A DNA stretch of 64,000 nt. Origin: Tetragonia tetragonoides. Its lineage: Eukaryota > Streptophyta > Magnoliopsida > Caryophyllales > Aizoaceae. The notes beneath the pieces are model-generated. The model was given only the letters and a program-made list of their open reading frames with translations, did no database searches and was not told where the DNA came from. The stretch lies in NCBI GenBank assembly GCA_038025085.1, contig CM076148.1, positions 39,734,871 to 39,798,870 on the forward strand. Direction: 5' to 3'. Of this stretch, positions 37,416 through 49,413 are shown one piece after another. The position numbers and the translations under genes were made by a program. Position 1 is the first letter of the stretch; each line of letters begins with the position of its first letter.

Positions 37416-39852
37416 GGTCTACCAAATTTCCTTGGTAAACTTCTTAATTGGGTTCAACCATTATGTGACCAATTCGGCTCCTAGCTAGGCTGAGCTGGCT
37501 AACAATGATAATTGAGGCAAATATCCTACATGATCATTGAAGTACTGGATATGAAACAAGAAGCTTCTCCAAAACTAACCATTTTTGTATGACTATTATA
37601 ATATAATGCACTTCCAACACACACAATGTCCATTGTGCATAAAATGATCTGATGCCATACCCTATTATTCAACAAGTAGTATGGGCATTGGTGACTTCTT
37701 CGAATTGATGAGTCGGAATTTTCCAACAAGATATCATAAATTGGGTCCATTTATAATTTGCCCATGTAACACTAATGCAACAGCAAGTTAGAAGATGTGT
37801 TTATATTGTTTTGTTAGGGGAGTACATATTAAATTTTCAATGGGGGCTATCGCCTGCAGGCACACACGTGGAGGAGAGTAGATTGCATATAAAATTCACC
37901 ACAAGACATGCTGGTTAGATGGGGTAACCCACTAACTTATATGCTAGCCTACTTTTTTCCATTCTTTCGATGTGGGACACTCACATATGAGTTATACTCT
38001 TAACAGTACATAACTTCATATTGACTATATTACAATTTACAAGGGGTATTGCTGGTGTCAATTTCATTGTACTCTATCCCATCATTTTGACTTTTGAGTT
38101 GAGATTTTCATTGAACTCAAACGAACCGATCACTCCGTTGAATTGAGATGAACAAGTTATTAAGTGAAAAAGAACACACGCGTTCTTAGCTCCATAATGA
38201 TATCCAAGCTCGTAACGCTGAGAAGGAACGGAGCGAGTGTGATTAAACATACTAAATATAGTAAGCTTTAATCATAAAATTTGGTAGAAAGAACACAAGA
38301 GCATGTGAATAGGTGATAATCGATCGATCACCTAAAAATGATGAGAATCCCATGTGAGAAAGAAAATTAAGTTAGGGGGGAACATTGCATCTGGAAAGTG
38401 CCACTTTGCACGTGGTTAGTGGACCTAAAAACTAACTTAAAGCTTAAATGAAGCAGTATACGTACAATCAACAGTACTAGTCATGCCACATTATTTTTGT
38501 GCTGTCAACACTTATGATTAAAACTCGCTTTTAACTTAACTTTCAGTTGTTATGTATGTGAGTATGTACTATGTAGCTTCCCTTGCAACTTAACTTAACT
38601 TTCCTTTGTATATGGTGATCTGCATGATCCCTTAACCACTAGGCAGATAAGCTGCTCCATCACATTGATGTTTGCTAATAAACGAGGTTTGGCTTGGATA
38701 TATACTTTTTCTCATAATGGTTGGTTGTTGATTGTTCAATCAAAGGTGACATATCACTAAGAGAATGTACAAGCTCAGTAGCTCACAGTCTGGAACCAAC
38801 CTCTTGAGAAAAACTGCAAGAATTAATTCGTAAAATATCTACTAAATTGTGTGTTGGAAGGTGTTGTTCCTTAAAATAACATTATCGGAATTGCTTTATA
38901 GTTTATAGGTGTAGGAATAATAGCCAAATAACCTTATAATTGATATCAAGAATTAATATTTTCCTCAATGCAAAAACATCGATCAAGTCCATAAGAGACC
39001 CTTGCGACAAAAAAACCCTTACAAGGACAAATGAGAATTACAACCACGCACAAACACAATAGTTTAGTTGTTTGCTTCACATAATATATATCAGAGCAGT
39101 AAAGGCCTGAGTAGCCTGAGTTCAATTTGATCATGTATTCATGTGCCCTATCTCCAAAGTGGAACATCTTAACACAAGTACTTAAGGGCTGCTTGTGCAT
39201 CATATATACACATTTCAAATTCTTTGGACATTCATGTGAAATTTCGTTCTATTAATAATATACCTCCATCTGCCAGGCTATCTTATTTTGTAGACAATTA
39301 ATTAGGAAATGTTATTGCCGGGCTACAAAACACTACTGTCAGGTCATTTTAGATGTTTTATTTGACACTACATCTGACAATAGTATTTATTAACCTTGCA
39401 ATAACATCACCCTATATGTATTGTTAATAGTATATATAGGACATGCGTCATATGAAACATTCTCAATCATTGAACTGTAAATCATTTTGTCTTATCCCCC
39501 ATCAAAACGGTGCCCTTATTGGTTTAGTAGTTCATTAATTGATGATATAGTTAGTTAATTAAGGTTGTCTCACATAATCATATCTTTAAGATCTGAACAG
39601 CCTATGGAAAGAGAGGATGAAGAGATATGGTAGAAGGTGCTAATTAATTTATTCCCCATAGCCAATAGTACTATTGTAAAGCAGAGATGCCTCAGCTATA
39701 TATGGACCCATTAAGAGATTAAGTGGTCTCCAATGTGGGGGTCCAAATTTAAAGTAAAAATTCTTTTTTGAAATCTATCTTAAGATAAGTTATCCTAAAT
39801 CATAGTCAAAAGTTAGTGTGGCAAAAGGTGAAAAAGAAAATTTAAATAAATA
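37416..39852. other. Intergenic, no feature recognised
   Basis: AT-rich DNA without a credible gene. An AAAAGAACACACG element end lies near 38165-38180, so more worn Tourist-like debris is likely here. Confidence 0.4.
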
Positions 39853-40129
<277 letters not shown>

Positions 40130-40174
40130 GTGTTTGGACATATTGAGGTTGATCTTCCAAGCTCATCATCGATG

Positions 40175-40355
40175 ATATAACGAATGATTTTTTTTTTTTT
40201 TTAGTTTAACCGTAGGTTCACCTATGTCTTTTAGGTAAATATTACTAATTATGTTCACATTAGGTCGGGTTATAAAGGGGTAAAGTGCTCCCACAAAATA
40301 GTTTCTTCATTCACAAAATTCGAACCCTCAACCTTGCTTAAAAATATAACGAATG
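40175..40355 (-). mobile_element. 5'-truncated SINE with 12-bp target-site duplication
   Basis: ATATAACGAATG is at 40175-40186 and 40344-40355. The insert 40187-40343 is minus-oriented with a poly(A) tail (T-run about 40188-40202 on plus) and a B-box-like GGGTTCGAATTT at its 5' side. Its 3' part differs from family A, so it is a third SINE family or a fusion. Confidence 0.75.
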
Positions 40356-40834
40356 GTTTTGAAAGTCTAAAGGTTTACTTTGATGAAGACATTAGACTCT
40401 ATATACAAATATAGTAAATGTTGTGTGAGACTATTTATAGTAAAATGGAGTCACTGTTTAGGAATATAAGGATCATTTTTTACAAATGTGATACTTATTT
40501 CACCAAAATATGACACTCATATTATCGAAAGTTACAATAAAACCAACTTATAAAAGTTTTTGTGAAAAAAAAGGAAGAATGAATTCGTAACCTTTTCTCT
40601 TTTATAATTCTAGGGACTAAGATAGTGCGAAATTATTACATGAAAACCATTAATAAGGGATCAACAAGGAATTATACCCACCACTAAATAAAGTGGCAGC
40701 TGGACAAATGCCCTTTATGCTGGTTATATGGGCCAATTTGAAGGTTTCATTTCTTCATTTGTGGGATTTATTTAAAGAACAAGTCAGACAAAATTATGTT
40801 TGTGTTTGATCTAGAAACCTATTTTCCATTGGAC
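40356..40834. other. Intergenic, no feature recognised
   Basis: AT-rich spacer between the SINE and the LINE. Nothing supported. Confidence 0.4.
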
Positions 40835-40881
40835 GTTTAATGATTTTTTTTTTTTTAATGAGGTAAGAAGGGGGTGTGAAG

Positions 40882-43800
40882 TTAGGAGCGCCTCCTCTTG
40901 AGGGCAACTCCTAGTCTATCGGCTAAAAGAATTTGATCAAGTTCGAGTGAAGGGGAATAGTCCCACCTAGTTTCATCTCCTGTGATGTGTCCAAGATTTG
41001 CAAACCAGTCCGCTGCTCTATTCCCTTCACGGAATGTGTGATTGACAATACCAGGGTTGCAAGTAGCGAGGAACCGTCTAGCATCAATGATGATGTTGTA
41101 AATGGTCAAAGGGATGACAATCTCTCCGCGCATAGCCTGAATGACGATGAGATTATCCCCTTCAACTTGAATATGCTTGAAACCTTTATCTATAGCTGCT
41201 TTAATACCATTTCGCATAGTTGTTGCTTCCGCAACATGAGGTCCGTCCCAAATTATCGGCACCCGCATAAAGGAGCTTCCCATGTGGATCCCTAATGAGA
41301 AATCCAGCTGAAGCCTCGCCATTTTTCCTCGACCCATCAAAATTGATTTTGACATAGTCGAGTGGGGGAGAATCCCACCTTACCATTTCCCTACATTTGA
41401 TAGTGGTAGCCTTCGTGTGTAAGGAACTAAGATCGTCAAAGGTATTTAGACTCATACGTGTCTTCCATTCTTCGTAATAGTTAACAACACGAAAGAAAGT
41501 GCGTGTTGGGTTGGGGTTATCGGCATTAAAAACTTTTGCATTTCTTTCCCGCCATTGACTCCATATAAGATAAACACATTTACAGATATCATCACTGTCT
41601 AATTGAAGATTTGTTCTAGCCGAGTGCAACCAAGAAATTAAATTAGTTATAGGTCCCTCTGTATCTATCCATCCATTCTCCGCTGCCTTATGCCAAACTT
41701 GAGAGGCGAGTGGACAATGAATGAAAAGATGATCCATAGTCTCGTCATTAGAGTTGCAAAAGGGACATTGTACTGGAATTTGTAGTCCTTTATATCTCAA
41801 GACAGAACGAACTGGAAGAGCATTTTTCATAACTTGCTAGAGAAAATTTTTAATTTTCGGGTTAATGTTAAGTTTCCATATCCAATTAAAGGTCCAAATA
41901 TCCTTACTTTCAATATCTAAATCATGGGCCAACCAGGTGGCTTTTTTGGTTGAGAAGATACCGTCTCCAGTAAGACCCCAACACAGTTCATCTGCAATAT
42001 CATGAAATGGAATCGTGATACCAATAACTTGGTCAACTAGAAAGGTTGGCAAAAATCTCTTGAGTTTTTGTATATCCCACTTTTTTTCCATAGTGATGAA
42101 ACTACTAACCTTACAATTAGGATCTGTAATTAAGTTTCTATTAATATCAAGTAGTTCAGCAAATTGTTTTATGATGACACCACCTATCAAACAAGAAGTT
42201 AATACTCTCTCCATTTCCAAGTTTCCATCTCAAGCCTTTTTGGAGAGTTGCACGACATTTTAGGATGTTTCTCCAAGCCCAAGATTGAGAAGCCTTGGGT
42301 TTACAAGAAAAGAAATCGATGTTCTTCAAATATTTGGCTTTAACCGTCTTCACCCAAATGTTGTTTGGTTCAGAAATAATTTTCCAAGCAAGTTTGCAAA
42401 TAAACGCTTTATTCGTAGCTGTTGTTTTACGTAAACCTAAACCTCCTGTCGTTTTGGGCTGGCAAACAGTATCCCATGCTACCATAGGAATACCTTTGCC
42501 CTCGGCACCTCGTTTCTAGAAAAAATCTCTATTAATTTTGTCTAATTCATTTGAGACTTTAGAGGGTAATTGAAAACATTGCATAGTATGCGAGGGAATA
42601 GACTCGAGATTAGCTTGGATCAAAACTGCTCGCCCCGCTTTCGAGAGGGAGTTAGCTGTCCAAGAGTTCATCCTGTTTCCGGCTTTCGTCAGGAGTTCTG
42701 AAAAGGAATTAGGATCGATTTTACCATTAAACAGAGGGCATCCAAGATATTTTCCTAGATTGTTCTGCTGTGGTATACTGAAGTGTGACGTAACCATTTG
42801 TTTCGTAGTCTCGGAAATATTCTTAGAAAAAACTATGGCTGATTTATGATAGTTAATCAATTGCCCTGACTGATTACAAAATTGGTCTAAAAGAAGTTTG
42901 ATGGTAGAGCATGCTTCTCTAGTAGCTTTGCATATAAGTATACTGTCATCTGCAAACATTAAACAAGGAATTTGCGGCGCATTATTATCTATTTTAATTC
43001 CAATACCAGAATTGCGATCACTAGCTTTATGGAGTATTCTGCTGATAATATCATCCATACAAAGAATGAATAGGTAGGGAGATAAAGGGTCTCCCTGTCG
43101 TAGACCCCTAGAAGGGGAAAACGGAGCTTGCGCTTCATCATTGATCAAAAGAGAATATGAGACAGTTTTGACACATTGTCGTACCCATTCAATCCAAGTT
43201 TTATGAAAACCTAATTGTTTAAGGCATTGGAACAGAAAATCCCATTCCAATCTATCATAAGCCTTTTCCCTGTCTAATTTGAGGGCCATCCATCCCTTTT
43301 CCGATTTAGATTTCTTAAACGTGTTCATGAATTCATGGGCCAAAAGAATGTTATCATGAATTGACCTTCCTGGAATGAAAGCCCCTTGAAAAGGGCTAAC
43401 AAGCTTATCGAGCAGAGGCCTAAGTCTGTTAACTAAAAGTTTGGAAATGATCTTTACCAGAGTGTTGCAAAGACTTTATTGGGAGATAATGGTTGGCCGT
43501 AATAGGTTCCGTCACTTTGGGAATAAGAGCTATGAATGTATGATTAATTTTCTTAAGCAGTTTTCCATGGTGAAAAAATGCTTTAATGGCCTCACATACT
43601 TCGAGGCCTATCGTACCCCAAAATTGTTGGAAAAAGCCAGCACCAAACCCATCTGGCCCTGGAGTTTTGTGTGGATTCATTTGAAATACTGCGATCTTAA
43701 TTTCCTCGTTAGTAAATGGTGCAATAAGGGTATTATTGTCCTGAACAGAGATACGTTGACTTATATCCTCTAATGATGGGGCTGACCTATTACCTATTTC

Positions 43801-45088
43801 TGATGACAGCCTTCTTCTAAAAACGTCACAAATATGACTTTTGACAAGGCTAGGATCTTCAAGCCAAGCTCCAGAACTATCTCTAATTCGGAAAATATTA
43901 CGACGTTTTTTCTTAGTATTATGCACTTTTTGAAAGTATGAAGAATTCCTATCTCCGTCAACTAGCCATTTTTTCTTTGATATTTTACTCCAATATTTCT
44001 GATTAAAGAGAAGTAACTTTTCACGTTGAAGTTGCAGTTTATTAAACATGAGTTTATGATTTCTATTATTTGGGTCAGCCAAAATCGCCTGCTCTGCATA
44101 TTTAATTTTTTCATAGTTCTCTGAAAGCTTAGTGTGATTATTTCCAAAGTGTTTCTTACTCCAAATTTTGAACTCTGCTTTTATAAGTCTTAACTTTTTA
44201 GTTATTTTGTACATTCTAGAACCCGCAATTTCTGACTTCCACACCTCAGAGACAACACGAAGTGAATCGTTACTAGTGGTCCAAAAAGGTTGAAAGCGGA
44301 AGGGTCGCCCTTTAGGAGAAAATTGTGGTTCTGTATCCAAGCATATTGGGACATGGTCAGAACAAGTGAATTGCCCATGACGAACAATACTATTAGGATA
44401 AAGACTAGCCCAATCGTTCCGAGCAAGCGCTCTATCTAGACGTTCTAAAACTATATTTCCATTAATTTCCCTTTTCCATGTGAAGGGACTACCTTCAAAT
44501 GTTAATGTCTCAAGGTTAAGATGAGTGCATAAATATTTAAGCCTAGTAAAACGTGTCTGTGAAGGTTGGGATCCACCGGACTTGTCATTACGTGAACTAA
44601 GCTCATTAAGGTCACCAATTAGACACCAAGGAGAGAGGACAGTGTTGTTAAGATGCCTAAGCTCTTGCCAAAAAAATATCTTTCTCATTTTCTCTAGCGG
44701 GTGCATAGACACCTGTAATGGTTGATACTTTATTTGTTCTATGGTCATGAACTTCTAAAGAAATAAATCTGTTATGTTTCATTATTATTTTCGCGTCTAT
44801 GTTGGTATTATTCCATAGAACCCATATTCCACCAGAGTGATTAACCGGGTCCACAAAGTCATAGAAATCATAACCTGTCTTTCGAATAAGGCGGCTAGAA
44901 TTAGTAGGACTAATCATGGTTTCTAACACAAACATGATATCCGGATTAAATGTTTTCCTAAGAAACTGTAGCTCTCCGCTAGCTTGAGCCTTTTTGGCTC
45001 CTTGAATATTCCAACATAGAATCCTTATAAAACCACAACTAAGGGATATGGAATTTTCCAACAAAGACGCTTCTGACAAGCAAGGCAA
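40882..45088 (-). pseudogene. LINE ORF2: endonuclease, reverse transcriptase, zf-RVT and RNase H (disrupted)
   Basis: Domains in order on the minus strand. The endonuclease (from about 45030; RILCWNIQGAKK, then the GDLNE motif and the SDHVPI motif) changes frame near 44690. The RT entry motif TPGPDGFGAGFF is near 43650. A second frame change lies near 43450-43480. RT core motifs follow: SRGLRQGDPLSPYLFILCMD and the catalytic FADD near 42960. Then come a further break near 42515, a thumb/linker region, a stop near 41838 and the zf-RVT-like CPFCNSNDETMDHLFIHC. RNase H has FDGS, a frame change near 41230-41350, then AEATT, EGDN and RAADW. All catalytic motifs I looked for remain, so the copy decayed by small indels rather than by loss of domains. 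Confidence 0.9.
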
Positions 45089-45132
45089 TTACCAGGGGAG
45101 TGTGGAGGAGTTCCGTAGATTATAGGCAGGAG

Positions 45133-48100
45133 CTACACAATTAAGTAGAAAAGCATAAGCATCCAAAGAGTAAAAGTTATTAAGAGACCGTTGTTCAATA
45201 CAAAAGAGTGCACTTCCCACAGTGAAGATGAGGAGTTAGAACCAAACAGAATGCATCCACGTCTCATAAAAAACATTATACTTGAAAAGTGCAAGAGCCT
45301 ACACCACCAAGTCATGAATAGATGCTGTAGAAAATTCAAAAATATCCTTTCATAACCATATGTAAGCACTGAATCAATCACTGAGCCGAAGAAAATTAAG
45401 TTATGAAGGTCACAGTGGAAAGAGTGTAGTAAGGAGGGTGGCTGTAACAACCAGCTCCAAAACCATCGCGATGCTGACCAATAGAACTCCAGAGAAAAAG
45501 CGGTTAGAACAAGGCAGCACAAATATTTAAGAAGCATCCATATGGCTAAAAGCATTTTTCCCAAGCTGAAGGAGTACAAATATAATGACAGACAGAGATA
45601 AACAATCAGTAAACAACATCAATTTTAGAGCACCACCCAAATAAAAACTGACAACTGATGCCCAGGACCTGAAGACCAAGCCAACTACGTCCAATTATCA
45701 ACTCAAACGTTGTGCTCTTGGCACTATAAAAATAAGTCCAACTAAATTGTTCAGGAATTTTCCCCCGTATAACCAACTCAACTATGTGGATAATTGGAGT
45801 TAAGATCTCATACCAACCACAAGATGAAACAATAGAAAGTAGGCAAAATATAATCAACACCACTAGCCAGTTAGCAGGCCAGGGAAAAAACCAAAAAGGT
45901 TCAAGAAAAGAATCAGAGCACCAACCGCATATAAAGTAAGACCAGACAAGCCTGGGAGGGCACCAAATCCAGCAAAGGGAGGGCATGAAAAAAGCATTAG
46001 AGTCAACCAAGGCTAAAGAAACAATCACCATCAGCAAGACAATCACATACAAACACAAAGTTCTGTAGTAAGTACAAAGCATACTTAACAACGTGCCAGT
46101 ACTCAAGGAAATCTCGGGGTGGTATGATCTCCACTTAAGGAGAAGCATTGGTTCAGCACCACGAGCAAAATGCCAGAGTAAGGGCCAAATAAATTGTTGC
46201 AGGCTAAAAAAATAGATTAGCAGGACAAGACTATAGCTTAGACAGAAGAAGCGTTCACAACACGGAGATATAAAGACTCTTATTCCAGTAATGCAAAAAA
46301 GGAGGATAGTAATTCCACGATCATAAGACTCACACAACCAAGATAACTTTCCAATGTGCAGCCGATCAATTTTCTAATAGGTCCATTTTAAAACACAAGT
46401 GTTCCAGTCTAATGTTGCATGAATTTTGCCCTGGGAAATGCACTCTTCCGCAAAAATGGGTTGAGTTGAAATCCCCAGAGCAATAGACATTTGTTTATAA
46501 CTATTTTTACAAAATGGGCACCAACACAAAGTTAAGACTAGAAGAAACCCATTAGAATCAGGCTCTTGGTCAGTCCAATGTATCATCCAGCTAGCATTCA
46601 TGGAGTCAAAAATGAAATGACAATCGTAGTTACATGGTACAAAAGAAGCAACTAGTAAGCACTTCAAAGGGCAATTACACGAAATCAAAGTGCCACGAAA
46701 CATAACTAATGCCACAGTTTCATTCATTTCTAAGCAGCCAAAACAGCAAAAGCACCTCAAAAAGGAGTTACATGAAACCAAAGTGCCACAGAACATAACC
46801 AATGCCACTGTTTCAATCAGATGTAACCAGCCAGAACAAAAAATTTCCATGTCAATAAGATTATAGCTAAGACCATCGCAGTAGTCGTTCATGGAAGTGG
46901 AAGGAGAAGGTAAATTGACTGTTTGCACTCCAATATGGACTGCAACCTTACAACAAGATGAAGCGGAGTAAACTCCACCTTTGTCATCAAGAAAACATGC
47001 TCCACAGGAGCGACCAAGGCTACTAGTTTGGGAAAGACTCATGGGAAAGATATAGAGGGTGGAATGAAAGGGGAAGGAATTTATGTGGAGGGAAGAATTG
47101 GGGGAGGACAAGATGTATAAATCTCCTAACCAAGTTAGTCTGATGGAGGAAAAGGAGCTCCACTGATAAAGGGATATCTCAAACCGCCCAATAATGACAA
47201 AACTCACAGCAATAAACATGCTTAAAAAGGAAAGGCAGATGGAGGGGATTAATACACTAACAACAAACCATATCCAAACAAAGGTCAGACAAGGAAGGAG
47301 GATACAGATGATACCAGAAGTTTTCAATAACCAATATCCACTGATGAAAATACTCAGATTATAGGCCGAGGAAGGGCAATCAGCCTGCACCTTTATTGTC
47401 CAGTAGTTCTTTCCGACGATGAACAACATCAATTGAGGGAAACCCATCTTGAAACCACAGATATCAACTAAGCAGTGGATAAAACCCCAATTTGCTCTAC
47501 TTTTTCCAAACAATAGCCCGTTGAAATTGGTGGTTCCACGATTTAAGTGAACGACCACGACATTGATAGATACTACCCAAAGCTTAGCTTTGGCCAAGTA
47601 AAACTTCAGTCTTTGCAACGCACCCGTAACTGAGAAGGACCAAGCTACATAGATATTTTGGCTTACAAAAATTCGAAGTAGATTACGCCCTTGGGTATAA
47701 AAACCAGAAAATTGATCGAATCTGAAGCGAATCAGGAATAAATCGGGCAGAAGATTGCAAAAAGGAGGGCTCGAATTTTCCCAATTTGTGACAAAAAAAA
47801 GGGTATGTTATCTGACTAATCTTCACTTTAGTACTCACAAATTTTTGCAGTTTGATACTCGGAGGAGCAGTGAAGCCCATTTGCTGATCAATTTTCGAGC
47901 GCTTGGAGGGTGAAGGGGGGCAAAGATGATGGAAGCCATGGCGATTTCCACTAAGGTAAACATCACAGTGGCTTCGATTGAGAACGAAAATAGAGGCATA
48001 ATTCAGATTGGGTTCAATAGCGGGTTGTGGAGGGCGGAGAAGGGCCAAAGGAGGTCGTCGTAGGGGCAGGGGAGGGCGGAGATGGGGGCGGCGAAGGCTA

Positions 48101-48159
48101 GGGTTTTCGGGTTTGTCGGGTGGGTCGGGTGGGTCGGTTTTCCTTTTCTCTCTCATCAT
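45133..48159 (-). other. LINE 5' region with long open frames of unknown nature (ORF1 position)
   Basis: This is where ORF1 of a plant L1 should be. The minus strand has a Pro/Arg-rich frame (48159-47683), then 47618-46374 and 46337-45606 in one shared frame separated by little more than a stop, then 45579-45133 in another frame. The predicted chains are rich in Phe, Trp, Cys, Leu and Ser. I cannot find a DUF4283 domain, CCHC knuckle or RRM, the known ORF1 domains. The minus strand is T-rich and A-poor here, which by itself lowers stop frequency, so openness is weak evidence for coding. It may be a long 5' UTR, a badly decayed ORF1 or an unusual ORF1. Confidence 0.6.
46640..46832 (-). repeat. 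In-frame 93-bp tandem duplication inside the LINE 5' region
   Basis: Two copies encode ETVALVMF(R/C)GTL(I/V)SCN, offset by exactly 31 codons in the 47618-46374 frame. Within the first 16 codons, five of seven differences are synonymous third-position changes; further on, the copies diverge freely. Confidence 0.75.
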
Positions 48160-48264
48160 ATTACTTCAAGGCTACTTGTTTAATGATTCTTATAGGATAG
48201 CACACTTTGATTCTAGTTTTGACACGGTGTTGGAGATTTGGTTCCGCGAAAAAAAAGGGAAATT

Positions 48265-48411
48265 ATTGCCCAAAATCTTTTTTTTTTCCGGTTCACGACC
48301 AAGGATATCCACCGTTGAACATAGTGATTATTTTCCCGCGCTCACTTGTATGTACCTCAAATGGTAGGATAGCTGGTCATGGAATTTAAAACTGCTCCAT
48401 TGCTCAAAATC
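48265..48411 (-). mobile_element. 5'-truncated SINE (family A) with 13-bp target-site duplication
   Basis: ATTGC(C/T)CAAAATC is at 48265-48277 and 48399-48411 (12/13). The insert 48278-48398 is minus-oriented with an A-tail (T-run on plus) and the family's 3' region (GGTTCACGACCAAGGATATC on plus). It lies 90 bp from the LINE 5' end. Confidence 0.86.
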
Positions 48412-48659
48412 AGACAAGCAACTAGAGCTTTAGAGTTACTGTTTCTGAAAATTTCATTGATAAAAAAATGGCCAATTACTTGTAAAATTTCAAATTGGAT
48501 CCTTCATAGTGACATTGCTTCAATGGTTATACAATATATATATTTAACAGGTTGAGAGTTCGAATCATGATTTTTGGGGAGATGCAGGATAGTAGATTGC
48601 GAATAATGTCAGTGAGTTTTATCCCAAATCCAATTAATAATGGCTAATGGATAAAGACG

Positions 48660-49413
48660 TAAGCCCTGTTCGGCAATAGCTTTTCATGTAGTGGTAAGTG
48701 GTTCGGTTAATTCAAAACTCTACTACCCATTATTATTGGGGTTTGGTAACAAATATTTATAGATAGCTGTTAGCGTTTGAATTAGTGATTTTCAAACGTT
48801 AATAAAATTAACGTTTCCCTAGCTATGGCAAGCGTTTGTCTTTTTCTTCCAACATTATCCTTATCACCTTATGTCCTTTATGAATTATGCATCACACTAT
48901 CACTGATCGACTTCTTTGATATGAAATTGGTTGAACTTTTTCCTCCAAAGTGTAAACCTTGGATCATAGATTAATTAATACGCAATATAGATGGGCTTTT
49001 GTTGTATGTATCCTTTTTCTTTATTCTTTTTCTCTTTATTTTTTGATTGAATGAAATATAGCATATTTTGCGTCCACCGTGAACCAATAATACTAGTGAA
49101 AATATATAGGGACATAGAGATTATAGTTAAAAAGATTTATTATATTGGTCCACCATGTAATAAGTACACGCATGTTTTTGTAAGTGAAATCAGGCTTGAA
49201 AATTTAAATAATGATAATAAATAATAATGTGCCCTTTTAGGTCATTTTACATTCGTCAGCTAACCCAATAGCTAACTTTATCGAACACTCAAACTAGTAA
49301 ACAACTGACAGCTACGTACCACTACAAACAGCTAATAGCTAACTGAACATCTAACCACTAGTAAAACAGCTAAGACTACCGCTACAGCTAATTATTGCCG
49401 AACAGACCCGTAA
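48660..49413. mobile_element. Tourist-like element (GCCCTGTTCGGCAATA), ~750 bp
   Basis: The left end GCCCTGTTCGGCAATAGCT (48663) is inverted against AGCTAATTATTGCCGAACAG and GACCCG (to 49410). TAA flanks both sides (48660-48662 and 49411-49413). The GTTCGG terminal wording is typical of Tourist/Harbinger elements. The interior has no transposase. Confidence 0.75.

Larger units (their letters stand above)
40835..48188 (-). mobile_element. Full-length L1-type LINE (~7.3 kb) with perfect 11-bp target-site duplication
   Basis: GTTTAATGATT occurs at 40835-40845 and 48178-48188. The element (40846-48177, minus) has a poly(A) tail seen as the T-run to 40856. Its 5' end is GC-rich and contains a telo-box (AAACCCTAG, 48098-48107 region). 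From 5' to 3' it has a 3-kb 5' region (48177-45100), then endonuclease, reverse transcriptase, a zinc-binding region and RNase H. The C-terminal RNase H is typical of one group of plant L1 elements. Coding is broken by frameshifts and a stop, so it is not autonomous as it stands. The 3' UTR is only about 35 nt. Confidence 0.92.

Noticed and set aside
31037..37488. Small frames in the 31.1-kb and 37.3-kb repeats that resemble each other
   Set aside because: They are the same non-coding Tourist-like terminal sequence in opposite orientation, not a gene family.
48520..48600. B-box-like GAGTTCGAATC as a possible extra SINE
   Set aside because: No A box, tail or target duplication could be found around it.
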